Under the pieces are notes generated by a model. The model saw nothing but the letters and a program-made list of their open reading frames with translations, did not search any database and was not told where the DNA came from. Of a stretch of 64,000 nucleotides of DNA, positions 21,376-30,420 are shown piece after piece. This DNA is from Ornithodoros turicata (Eukaryota > Arthropoda > Arachnida > Ixodida > Argasidae). Within the stretch, counting starts at the first letter, position 1; the number at the start of each line of letters is the position of its first letter. A program made the position numbers and the translations under genes. The stretch lies in the NCBI RefSeq assembly GCF_037126465.1, contig NC_088206.1, positions 33,796,573 through 33,860,572 of the forward strand. The letters are read 5' to 3'.

Positions 21376-22128
21376 ATGCAGCGTCGCTCGGTTCCCGGAA
21401 CCCGCCGTCAGACCGCGAGAACCCGTGAGCCCTTCATCCCACCGCATCGACCAGCCTCCCACTCCCGCCCGGCACAGAACACTCTCCGTGTTACGGGCTC
21501 GGCTTCCGTCCGGCAGCACTCTGTGGCCACCTGGACCGTGGTGTCCCACGACATGCCAGTGTCCTGGGCCTCCCGATCACGCTGGACTGCCCAGCCGCGA
21601 CCTCTCCACGGGGACGACCTCAGCCGCACTTCAGCCCCCTTCCGGGGACTAATTCTCTCCGAGCGGCACCCGGCCGACCCCCTGCAGCCCCTGACAGCAG
21701 AGGAGAGAAGACTACTGTGTCCGGTGTGTGAAGTCCCGGAGGTACATCGAACTACCCACCGCCGGGGACCCCTCCATCAGGCCCGTACTGAAGCTGCCCG
21801 CACGGCCACCGACGTCAACAGTGCACTGGCCACGCTGAGGCGCCTTCGGCCTGAATTGCTGACAGAGACCCACCCCCCTCAGGCTCCTGTGGTACCACAG
21901 GCACCACGACCGCCGCCCAACGCGGAAGACATCCTCCTCGACCTTCCGGAAGATTATTGTCTGTATAATCTTCTGAGGGGGGGGGGGAGTGTGGGATATC
22001 TAATCAGAAGATACGGGGCACGCAGTGCCCCAGCGACAGCAAGGGGGCGTGGCAGACGAACGTCGTATAAAAGCGGGGGTCTCGTTAAAACTGGGGTCAT
22101 TTTCGCTTGGCTTTGTCTCGACGGCTGA
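21376..22128 (+). CDS. Extra open frame in the env position, function unknown
   Basis: An uninterrupted frame begins at ATG 21,376 and runs through the rest of the internal region into the 3' LTR, with its stop at 22,126. About 205 codons lie before the LTR. It is rich in Arg, Pro, Thr and His and has one compact metal-binding-like cluster, CPVCEVPEVHRTTH (C-x2-C-x5-H-x3-H). There is no signal peptide or membrane segment, so it does not look like an envelope glycoprotein. The 30 bases before the ATG are almost pure pyrimidine ending in CAG, a strong splice-acceptor context, which would suit a spliced subgenomic RNA. Unlike gag and pol it has no stop. It could still be fortuitous in GC-rich DNA. 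Confidence 0.45.
   Translation: MQRRSVPGTRRQTARTREPFIPPHRPASHSRPAQNTLRVTGSASVRQHSVATWTVVSHDMPVSWASRSRWTAQPRPLHGDDLSRTSAPFRGLILSERHPADPLQPLTAEERRLLCPVCEVPEVHRTTHRRGPLHQARTEAARTATDVNSALATLRRLRPELLTETHPPQAPVVPQAPRPPPNAEDILLDLPEDYCLYNLLRGGGSVGYLIRRYGARSAPATARGRGRRTSYKSGGLVKTGVIFAWLCLDG
21974..21989 (+). other. Polypurine tract
   Basis: gagggggggggggag directly precedes the 3' LTR and would prime plus-strand synthesis. Confidence 0.8.
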
Positions 22129-22240
22129 GAGGACAATAAATCTGGTATGTTTGCTTGAATCCGCTTATGTGCTGCTTGTTCCTTCGCGCACGGAACGGAC
22201 TGGCTGACGCCCCGAGGTTGTGGGAACGTAGGTTTCCACA
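21990..22240 (+). repeat. Gypsy 3' LTR
   Basis: 251 bp from TGTGGGATATC to TTTCCACA, differing from the 5' LTR at about four positions. It carries the same TATAAAA and AATAAA. It is followed by acct, the right target duplication. Confidence 0.9.
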
Positions 22241-22414
22241 ACCTGAAGAACTGCAACCTACTGCAAGAAAGTCTTGTTTTTAATTTTGTATATGATGCTC
22301 TTAACCGTCTATGTTATTCAAGAAAAACTCCACTGGAAGCCATAGGGGGCGTTCGCCTTTTGCAGGACAGTGCAAGGGTTCACGAAGCAGGCAAGACAAT
22401 GCAGGTTTCCAGTG

Positions 22415-23830
22415 TTTTTTTTTTTTGTTCATGTGTTCTTTTTCATTTTCTCAGCTTGTACAGAATTAATGCCGTACAGATTTAAACAGAGTAATTAATA
22501 CGTATACGTAAACCGGCCCGAGCTAAAACGATCAAACGCCATAGGCGTGAAATTGATCCAGTATTACGTACACAACTCAAAGGGTCTAACTATCGGCAGC
22601 CATCAATGGAAAACAGACAATGGCTAGTATTTCAAACGTCTCACGCAGAACGAAAAAGAACACCAGTAACAAAAGCAAGGGGGCTAACATCTTACCCTTG
22701 AAACAAAATGAAAAATTACAAGGTATTTTTACACATAAAGTATTCATGAACTATTTTCTTGAAAACACTTAACGATTTGCAAGTATGGATATGGAGTGGA
22801 AATCAGTTCCAAACTTTAACAGCAGCAACAGCAAAATATTGGAATGAGAAATAACCATAGTTTGTTCGTATACACTGGGCAAAGATAAAACAAAGGGTCC
22901 TAAGTTCCTTAATGGAATTACAGAAGTCTTACTTTGCAAGCTTACATGTGGTATAGAAACAAGGCTGTTTCTCAACTTATAAGCAATATTACATAATCTA
23001 CGCACAAGCAATACATGGACTGATGGTACATTAAATAGGTTATATGCAAATGAAACACTTTCTTGTGGTGACAGCTCGATAACATGGCGTGAAGCGCCTA
23101 TATACACTACGCGCCTATATACAGGACTATATACACTGGGTGTATCGTGGATCGATGTATCAATGCATAGCATTCTATACCATAGGATACATAACTTCGG
23201 ATATGTGACATATAAACAGTTCTAAGAAGTGATAGCGGAAAAAGAAATCTGAGTTTGAGAATCGCGTATATACTTGCATATATTTTTTTTACAAACGTGT
23301 CTGACAAGTTCATACCATAAGAGATGTTCATCGAATACTAGGCCTAGTAATTTTACCGATGAACGTATTACGATAGTGTGTGTACCGAGGACTAAAAGTA
23401 TGCTATGTAAAGGAATGTGCATTTGCGGCGATTTAAATATGACATAGGAGGATTTGGCTGGACTGACGACAAGTTGATTGTGGGTTAATCAAGTACTTAA
23501 CCTTGCAAGAACGCTATTAGCTTTTCTAAACAAGTCCACAATATCGTGACTCTGTAAAAAAATTGATGTGTCATCTGCATACAAAATTACTGGTGTACGA
23601 AACCAAATCATTTATATAAATCAGGAATAAAAACATGCCTAGAATTGATCCTTGTGAGACACCGGATGAATTGACACCAAGGAATGAAGTCGCTTCCCCG
23701 AGTTGTACAAATTGCCTACGGTTCTGCAAATAGCTACGAAGTAAACTAAAAACGACACCGCGAACTACGTAGCGCTCCAGCTTCACACATAGCAATGAGT
23801 GATCAATGGTGTCCTAGAAGACACCTCGTT
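22415..23830 (-). mobile_element. Reverse-strand LINE, 5'-truncated, CR1/Jockey-like RT
   Basis: On the minus strand the copy starts inside motif A of the reverse transcriptase (a DTIDHSLL relic at about 23,815). It then has a motif B region, GVSQGSILGMFLFLIYINDL (about 23,600-23,660), followed by thumb and C-terminal stretches (LLGLVFDEHLLW, TVYMSHIRSYVSYGIECY, PSVHVLLVRRLCNIAYKLRNS) spread over at least four phases. The D-D motif C lies at a frame change near 23,580. A 13-base T run at 22,417-22,429 is the poly(A) tail. Several frameshifts show a dead copy. The clade call is approximate. Confidence 0.75.
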
Positions 23831-24343
23831 CCGTTGTTTCCTTACCCCCTCCGATTATTACATTTGACCAAGTGCGCACATAAAATACTTTGCCTGGAAT
23901 GTGTTCTCTTCAGTATGTCTTAACACTTGCGGATACGAGGTCGAACTCTCTCCCATAACTCGCTGAAATTGCACTTTCATTTCGCTATGATCGTTGGTGC
24001 CGAGATGATTAAACGAAGACCGTGCTTTCACCGAGGCTGCTGAATGACCAAAGCGTGCCTAAGCGAGCTATGACTTTCGACAAAGTATTGGTTATGGAGA
24101 TATCTCATTAGGCAATACGCTGGGCACTTCCATTGGCTAGATCGAGAAAGAACGCGAAGCGAGAGAGGGCCACGTGGGAGTCGAAAGCAGTTATGCTCTT
24201 TAGCCGGGTCATTCTTCCGTTCGGAAGTTCGTAACAGCCGAAACTGGACAAAGCGCCGTCCCACATGCAGGCTGGTGAGACAGCGATCAACTACTGCAAA
24301 AGTGGGACCAGTCCCGCCGAAGTCGTGACATCTGGTCACTTTA
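23831..24343. other. Unrecognised stretch
   Basis: Reverse-strand open frames at 24,028-24,339 overlap in two phases and match no domain I know. No repeat structure was seen. Confidence 0.3.
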
Positions 24344-24556
24344 TTACATGAGGTTCCCGATGAAGATCCAGGCGATTACCGATCTCCCTTGCTGAGTCCC
24401 AAATAGTGTGAGAAAGATGCTGCCATGAGTGGTGATCGGCAGCCCTATGGTAGTGCACAATAGTATCCCTACAAAAGTACACGAGGGACTGCCGCGGGCA
24501 GGCATGACTCTTTTCCCAGGCCCGCTCTGTTCCACGTTATCTTCGTTAATCGACAC
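24344..24556 (-). pseudogene. Membrane-transporter-like exon fragment (SLC6-like?)
   Basis: Seventy codons on the minus strand include a hydrophobic pair: SCTFVGILLCTTIGLPITTH, then GSIFLTLFGTQQ, then VIAWIFIGNL. A G-L-P-x-T-T-x-G-x-I segment followed by a second hydrophobic run ending AWI resembles the TM9-TM11 region of SLC6 neurotransmitter and amino-acid transporters. The match is by pattern only. A stop follows directly (24,344), no clear splice sites bracket it, and no other transporter exon is visible. It could equally be a chance hydrophobic frame. Confidence 0.25.
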
Positions 24557-24856
24557 TCTTCAGTATCGGTGATACCTCTACATGTACGTAGTGGTTATTG
24601 TCTAATGTTCTGGAACACTTGAACGAACTTGGAGTGCTTGATCTGCACAATCTTTCAAGTGCCTTTTTTGTTTGTATAAGGAATGAGAATATGGACCATT
24701 GACAATATGGACTTTTACCACTTGTCTCGTTTATGCACTAGTTAGTTCTGCGAATGTTTCTCCTAAAATGCTTGTGTCCTTTCCCACGGCTCTTGTTCTA
24801 TCATTGTACTCAACAAGTTTTATGAGCGTTTCCTACAGGTCTTGTAGAAAATATCA

Positions 24857-25032
24857 GTGACAGCCAGGGGCGGATCCAGACCTCCTGCTTTTTTGTTTGG
24901 GAGGGGGGGGGGGTTTCTTTGTCAACGCGCGTCGTGGGGGAGGGGAGAGGGAAGTCCAATGTATAAAATGACGATTTTGGCGGTGGGCGATCCCCCACCC
25001 CACCCCCACTTGGATCCGCCACTGGTGACAGC
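24857..25032. mobile_element. hAT-type MITE with 8-bp target duplication
   Basis: A 160-bp element (24,865-25,024) starts CAGGGGCGGATCC and ends GGATCCGCCACTG, an inverted pair with one mismatch in the first 13 bases. It is flanked by gtgacagc on both sides (24,857-24,864 and 25,025-25,032). An 8-bp duplication with CAG...CTG ends is the hAT superfamily pattern. The interior is G-rich and non-coding. The nearly pure duplication suggests a recent insertion. Confidence 0.9.
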
Positions 25033-25338
25033 TCGATTCCCAAAAAAATAGCATAGCAGCCTGGTTTTTCTAAACGTATAGCATCATTTACTAAAGGAAA
25101 CTAGCGGCGAATGAAATCCAAATGTACCTAATCGCGCACAGAGCAATCGTTGCTGATGAGATGACAGATGATGAGCGATCTGTCTTGGTGGATCCAGGCC
25201 AGAAAGTGCGAAGCAGAAGAAGACCACGTGTGTGACTGCCGTTGCAGCTCCCGCCGTCATTGTATGGCATATCGCATGAGCTTCTGTATGGTGATAACAA
25301 CTCATGGTTTTATCTAACCATTTCATCTCGTCACTAGG

Positions 25339-25466
25339 AAAGCCCTCTACGATGAAGAGCATACTGCAGAGCGCAGGCGGAAATGGTGTAAAGCGGCGGT
25401 TATCCTTCGCCGCCAATGTGAAGCCTCCAGTCGACGACGTCCCAACGGACATTAGCAGGCAACAGG
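25339..25466 (+). CDS. Candidate host internal exon with KRRLSFA motif
   Basis: The stretch lies between a good acceptor (a pyrimidine-rich tract ending cactag, 25,338) and a strong donor (CAG/GTAAGA at 25,466/25,467). It is open in one phase for 42 codons and enters with two bases of a split codon. The peptide contains MKSILQSAGGNGVKRRLSFA. A KSIL segment followed by basic residues and R-[VL]-S-F resembles the PP1-docking part of KNL1/Spc105-type kinetochore proteins, where the sequence is SILK...RRVSFA. This is pattern recognition only, and no neighbouring exon was found. Long open frames on the opposite strand weaken the case. Confidence 0.35.
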
Positions 25467-26590
25467 TAAGACAATTCGAAGAAGTTACGTGAGGGTGCAG
25501 TTGGTTACAGAGATGTTTTCAACGAATGACACAAGCGTAGAAACCTTGGTAAACTTAACATCCACCATCGTATCGAGGCGCATTACGGTAGTACATGCAT
25601 ATCACTGCAGCTAGTGCATGAATGCACACGTAGGTTTGCAGGAGGCAACAGAAATGCATTGGACTCGCCCGGACCTGGTAACCCGCGCAGTCGCTGTAGC
25701 TGTCGAAGGGATCGAAGCCCGTTTTCGAAGCCCGCAACGAAACATACTATGATCTCCTGGTAGCGCGTTTGAAGCCCACCATCAGAATAAAACGTCGTGG
25801 ACTGCTCACAGACTGTGCTGCTCTATCATGACGCCCGATCGCATATGTCACGTACTGAAACGCTCCGTGTTGTTTGGTTTGAGTATCTTTCACGTCCGCC
25901 GTATTCGCATGACCTACCGCCGTCAGACTGACAAAGTAGGCGGTGTCAAGGAAGATTTTTGCGATTGGCTGATTGGAAGATCTATTCTGACGAAGACGTC
26001 ACGCAAGCGGCGCATTAATGGCTACGCACCCGACCCAAAAATTATGTTCCCTATCGGAATGCAAAGTTAGAGTGTACAGGTACCGACCGGAGTGTATATA
26101 GTCATATGAGCGATACCGTAGCTGCAAACAGGGGCAGATTACTTACGACTTACGATTAGGAGTGACTTACAAACAGGTAACTGGGTACTCCATGCACTTC
26201 TCAGTGTGTCCACTCCCGTTCGGCGCTAGTGCATCGCTCCGATCAAGAAATACGTCGGTGTTCCGTAAACTTTTGTCGGGATCTGTACGTTTAATGCACG
26301 CAACGTGACCCTAGATCGCATTCCATGCCAATGAGCTATGCGCCACTGTTTTCAAGAACAACAACAAGACTATTCTTTCACTTCTTGAGTGTAGTGTAGT
26401 CAGTATGCGTTACTGAAGAACCCTTGTATTTTCTTTCACGTTTGCAATTACAGCTCATATATGAAGTTTAGAATTTTGAAAACCACTGCGATACTCTAGC
26501 TGCTAAGAATGCGGAGCGCTACCGGATTACTACACATTATTGTTGCACTCAAGTTAACAGTGTTAGACTGAACGTTCCCTTTCGTCTTCC
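25467..26590. other. Non-coding stretch
   Basis: If the exon above is real this would be its intron. An 80-codon frame at 25,828-26,070 has no recognisable domain. No repeats were recognised. Confidence 0.35.
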
Positions 26591-26934
26591 CTACACAGTA
26601 AATTTATTTACGCCCCTATGAGTGTAAAATGAGTGTTAGATAACTCACACCCTTATGGGTGTAAATGCTACACCTCAATAATGGGTGTAACGGGGGTGTG
26701 ACATGTTGCACCCAAGAGAAGGGTGTTTATTGGGTGTATTGACCCAAAAAACGAAAAAAGAAGGCTTGCTCCCGAAATTCACGGAACACTAGTTCCACTG
26801 ATGCAGTGCAACCTACATTTGCAAGTGTGAACATCTTAACGATCTAGACTCTTAGAGCATTTTTAATTCCGTGCTAGCGCCGCGAAGCAACTGTGGCCAC
26901 GAATGTGAATGGCGTACAGGCGTTGACAGATGGA

Positions 26935-27125
26935 GAGAAGACAGTAGGAAGGAGTGGGGAACAGGGGGGTTAGTGTGCGTCCTGGGCCGACTTCAGGGAG
27001 AACTGACATTCGTTGGGAAAGCCTTCGGAAAACCCAGACGGTGACAGGATTCGAACCCGTGTCACCGGCGTGGAAAGCGATGATCTTAACCCCTATGCCA
27101 CGGAAAGTGGTCTCTTAGGGTTTAG
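26935..27125 (-). repeat. tRNA-derived SINE nested in the TIR element
   Basis: On the minus strand from about 27,115: CCGTGGCATAGGGGTTAAGA (A-box), then CGGGTTCGAATCC (B-box) about 30 bases later, then a body containing ggaaagccttcggaaaacc in the opposite sense. The acceptor stem does not close and the anticodon arm is imperfect, so this is a SINE and not a working tRNA gene. The body is conserved-looking but was not assigned to a named family. Confidence 0.6.
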
Positions 27126-27384
27126 CTAGCTCTGCACTCCAAGAGCTTAGAAAGGGTTTGCAAGCTAAGCCAAGTGCTTCCGCTTTAACGAAGTCGACAC
27201 TTCAACACCAGCCTGCCTTCGACATTTGCTAGCCCAGTTGAATGCTGCTGCTGTCGAACTTCCCTTGTTTGTTCCTAACTGTTCGTAATCTTTGGTTGCT
27301 TCTACTTTTACTTTTCGTATATTAATTTCAATCACTCACAATAATTAGCCCTTTAATTACATACACATATGTATTTTAATTTCA

Positions 27385-27600
27385 ATGTCACCCGCGCCAG
27401 TAAACCTTCCAGCTAGGGGGTCAAGCCCCTGTCACCTATTTTCAAGTTTAGTCCTGCTGAAGGCAGCGGTGACTGCCAAAACGTCGACCCCTAATTTTGA
27501 CTACAGATGTCCTACAGTTGGCAATACGACTGTAAATCTGTTTCGAGTAATTCCCATAATTCCCATTTAATTTTGTTAGTGCAATAAAAGTAGCAATTGT
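27385..27600 (+). repeat. Retroelement 3' relic
   Basis: The word gtcctgctgaaggcagcggtgactgccaaaacgtcgac is of the kind found in the 3' part of Penelope-like and some LINE elements (xCCTGAxGAAGGxxx...CGAAACGTCG). No coding domain remains. The AT-rich tract near 27,700-27,730 contains (TA)n. Confidence 0.35.
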
Positions 27601-27987
27601 TGTTAATCCTTATACAGCTTCCCAAGTCTCTCCGTGACTTATGGTCTATATCTTTTCGCATCCATCTGTATGTACCAAGTTATCTATACACACACATAAG
27701 AAGTTATATATGTATATATATATATATATTGCAAATATTCTCACGATGAAAAAGAAAACTACAGGAGCTTTGAGCATTGTGCGGCATACACCCCTGTTGC
27801 ACTGATATGAGTGTTCCAAAATTTAGCATGGTGTGTAACATAAGCGTGATCGGGGTGTATTGGTACATTACTCCCCTTTTACACCAACACGGGTGCTTAG
27901 TTGAGTGTAGTATAAGTGTAATTCAGGTGTGTCCTCATAGTACACCCTTTTCACACAGGGAAGGGCGTAAAAAAATTTACTGTGTAG

Positions 27988-28367
27988 CAAGTTGATTCAG
28001 TTTCTTATCCCATATAGGTGACTGATCCACTTTGTAATTTCAAGGACGCTCTGTAGCCATGTTTGCCACGTAGAGAAACTGAAGCAGAGAAGTAAAAACT
28101 GACGAGACAAGAAATGAAAGGATACCTGTTACCTCGAATTGCGTCTTACTCGAACAAGATATTTATGTTATTATTGTTATTATAATTTTGTATATAATGC
28201 AAAACGTATGAAGAGCAATGTAAAGTAGTCGACGAAAGCGATTCAAAACTTTTTTTTCATTATTTTGAAGCGATAACGTACAGTACATGGTTGCTGGGAA
28301 AGTGACTTTCACGACGATCGATCATTTACTTGTCGGCACGCGTTATTAATCGGTTATGATTTCTCCA
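27988..28367. other. Non-coding stretch
   Basis: It contains a (TTA)n-like run at 28,167-28,185. Nothing else was recognised. Confidence 0.4.
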
Positions 28368-28585
28368 CCACTAGTTCCCGGCATCCTCCATGCCAATCGG
28401 GCCGCGGGACCCTGGCGGCATTCTCAGTTCCCTTCAACCAGTTGATACTAGGGAGCCTCCATGGGTTGCTGCGGCTTCTACGCTTTTCAGGGAGGAGACA
28501 CCCTTTAACCGTGCCTACGCCGCCTTTCCTCCTCGCCCTCGTGCGGAGCGCGCATTTTGACTCCCAACTTGGTACGCGCTGCCCA
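28368..28585 (+). repeat. Dispersed repeat, copy 1 of an inverted pair
   Basis: actagggagcctccatg, then cttttcagggagg.gaca, then gcattttgactccca recur in the same order on the minus strand at 30,128-29,995. The copies face each other about 1.4 kb apart. They could be terminal repeats of one decayed element or two independent insertions. Confidence 0.5.
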
Positions 28586-28993
28586 TTGCAGGCCGTGCGT
28601 TTTGCGCGTTCGAGCGGCCATTCGGCACATGTACACGCAAGTGATTGCATTTCTTCTGTATCTTAGCGTATGTGTTGGGAGCAAATATCGTAACTCATCC
28701 CTCCGAAATTTTAAATCCAGCGCGCAACAAGCTTGTCAGAACTGCCACTATTACTGCTGAAATCGGTCGTTCCACGAGTCATTTGTTTCTCTCGTTGCAT
28801 GTGTGCTTGCGTCTGGAAGATTATTGTACTCTTTACAAACCTCGGGTAATACCAGTGTTCCGTCTCATTTTTTCTGTGTGTACCACGTTGGGGTGACAGT
28901 TCTTTTGCGTCGGACTTTGCACATGAAAGTGCTCCTTTCTTTTCTCTATTTCTTTGAGAACCTTTGCGACACTCCGTTGGAAGCTAGCTCAGG

Positions 28994-29188
28994 TCGGTGC
29001 TATGTCGACAGACGTTGTACTGAAGTTGCACGAAGAGGCCCTGAAGGTGTATGGCTACGAATTCTTTTTAACCGGACCAGTTTCTTTGAAACTGATTTGT
29101 GTCTGCCAGTTCCTGCACACCCCGCGGACTGGCAACTATAACATCGACAATAGCGATTACCTCGCAGATCTGCTGCGCAATCAAGTAA
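28994..29188 (+). CDS. Candidate exon with a start codon, product unknown
   Basis: After an acceptor-like agctcag (28,993), the ATG at 29,003 opens 62 codons (MSTDVVLKLHEEALKVYGYE...) ending at a possible donor CAA/GTAAAA. The peptide has ordinary composition with no repeats, and codon use looks coding (few rare stops in phase). No family was recognised, and the donor is weak because it sits in a poly(A) run (29,187-29,203). It may be a real first coding exon or a chance frame. Confidence 0.25.
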
Positions 29189-29203
29189 AAAAAAAAAAAA
29201 AAA

Positions 29204-29994
29204 CTCCGACGAAAGGGATGAAGACAGCGACCTGGACTAAGTATTTATCGAAGAGGTAACTGGTGCCGAGTGCGATATCCTGTCACATATCGGCGGGTTT
29301 GTTGTGAAAAGTGCCTGAAGTCGATGAGGTTATGCCAGTCATGCAGCGTCGGATGATGTGCAGAATCTCCGTAAAGCCACAACAAGCTCACTGAGCTTCG
29401 TGAGCCCGTACGTGGTGCAATGAATCTTCGGTGGATTTCGGGCAGCGTAGCACATTTCTTCGTACAATGTGCAGAGGCATTCAGTGCGATTTCTGCTTCA
29501 AAACGCATCTATGCGATGCACTCACCTTTTAAGACTGTGTTAACTTTCATTCATAATAACGTGGACAAGAATCTTCCGGCTTGTCGCCAACATAATGAAG
29601 AACTATCATGTAATCATCGGCAAATTTGTACAACTACTATTCAGGTTGCACTTGCGATAGGAGCATGTCGGTAAAACAACGTCGTTTTCAAACAAAACGG
29701 CAGCAGGCGTTGAACTTGAATGAGACGTTGTAATAAAATCTGCTTGTAATTAACATATTTCTATTGTCTGTACACATTCCCATGTTTACTATTGTAATTC
29801 ATTTGTCGTGACACTACTGCGTGTGCAGGTGCAGTGACGAATTTATACAAACGTCACAAAGCATTAACAACGTATTTTACGACCCATGACCAGCTCTACT
29901 AGCATATATGATAATTTTGTTACGCTAGTATCCTTCATTCCGCTTTTACCCTCTTCCTGTCGCCAAAAAAATCGAGAAAAACGCAACCCCGCCG
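29204..29994. other. Unrecognised stretch
   Basis: Open frames of 80-90 codons exist on both strands at 29,245-29,674. The reverse one contains LLWLYGDSAHHP, faintly like a PIF/Harbinger transposase motif, but the evidence is too weak for a call. Confidence 0.25.
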
Positions 29995-30130
29995 CTGACG
30001 CCCAATGCGATGTGGGAGTCAAAATGCCGGCGCTCGTAGCAGACGACGGAGTTGTCGCCTCCCTGAAAAGGGAACGCACATGGAGGCTCCCTAGTTCATA
30101 CCATCCCATGGGAACCTGCATCCCGCTCAC
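29995..30130 (-). repeat. Dispersed repeat, copy 2 of the inverted pair
   Basis: Reverse-strand match to 28,368-28,585: ctagggagcctccatgtgcg, then cttttcagggaggcgaca, then gcattttgactccca. It is diverged by substitutions and small gaps. Confidence 0.5.
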
Positions 30131-30177
30131 ACTTGTAGATACTCACTTGTTACTTGCCTTTGTGCCATTAAAACCGT

Positions 30178-30420
30178 AATCTCTCTCTCTCTCACTTGTT
30201 ATCGTCCGCCAAGCACGTTAGCCTGTTCACCCTCCTCTCTTTCTTATCCTGGTCCATCTCATCGCTCATACCTGTAGATAGCTTTTAACTACCACACACT
30301 CTCACATCCCACACTCATCTCTCCCATAAACATCTCTCACACACTCACCGTAGTTTTGGCGATCTATGGCCTCTGTTGCCTTTGCGCCATGAAAACCATA
30401 ATCTCTCTCTCTCTCTCTGC
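30178..30420 (+). repeat. Duplicated LINE-like tail with (CT)n
   Basis: gcctttgtgccattaaaaccgtaatctctctctctctc (ending at about 30,194) recurs as gcctttgcgccatgaaaaccataatctctctc (ending at about 30,418). It is a short 3'-end-like word followed by a dinucleotide tail, present twice 220 bp apart. Confidence 0.5.

Larger units (their letters stand above)
15925..22244 (+). mobile_element. Ty3/gypsy LTR retrotransposon, both LTRs, 4-bp TSD
   Basis: The element lies between direct repeats acct (15,925-15,928 and 22,241-22,244), with 251-bp LTRs that begin TG and end CA. Internal order is primer-binding site, gag with zinc knuckle, protease, reverse transcriptase, RNase H, integrase (Ty3/gypsy order), an extra open frame, polypurine tract and 3' LTR. 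By eye the LTRs differ at 4 of 251 positions. The coding part has at least five stops or frameshifts, two altered catalytic residues and an inserted MITE, so this copy cannot make its own proteins. Confidence 0.92.
26594..27984. mobile_element. 1.39-kb TIR element with GGGTGTA subterminal repeats
   Basis: The ends CACAGTAAATTTATTTACGC and its inverse (ending AAATTTACTGTG) are flanked by TA on both sides (26,592-26,593 and 27,985-27,986). Inside each end, for about 150-200 bp, the words gggtgta / tacaccc recur many times in both orientations. These are probably transposase-binding sites. No transposase frame is visible, so it is non-autonomous. A SINE is nested inside. The superfamily is uncertain; the TA duplication points to Tc1/mariner or a relative. 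Confidence 0.75.

Noticed and set aside
21376..22128. Envelope glycoprotein
   Set aside because: There is no signal peptide, membrane anchor, cleavage site or glycosylation pattern; only the position is env-like.
24810..25054. Three open frames of 64-77 codons
   Set aside because: They lie on the G-rich hAT MITE and its complement; they are shadows of non-coding repeat.
27030..27115. tRNA gene on the minus strand
   Set aside because: A and B boxes are present but the acceptor stem does not pair and the anticodon arm is poor; it fits a SINE head.
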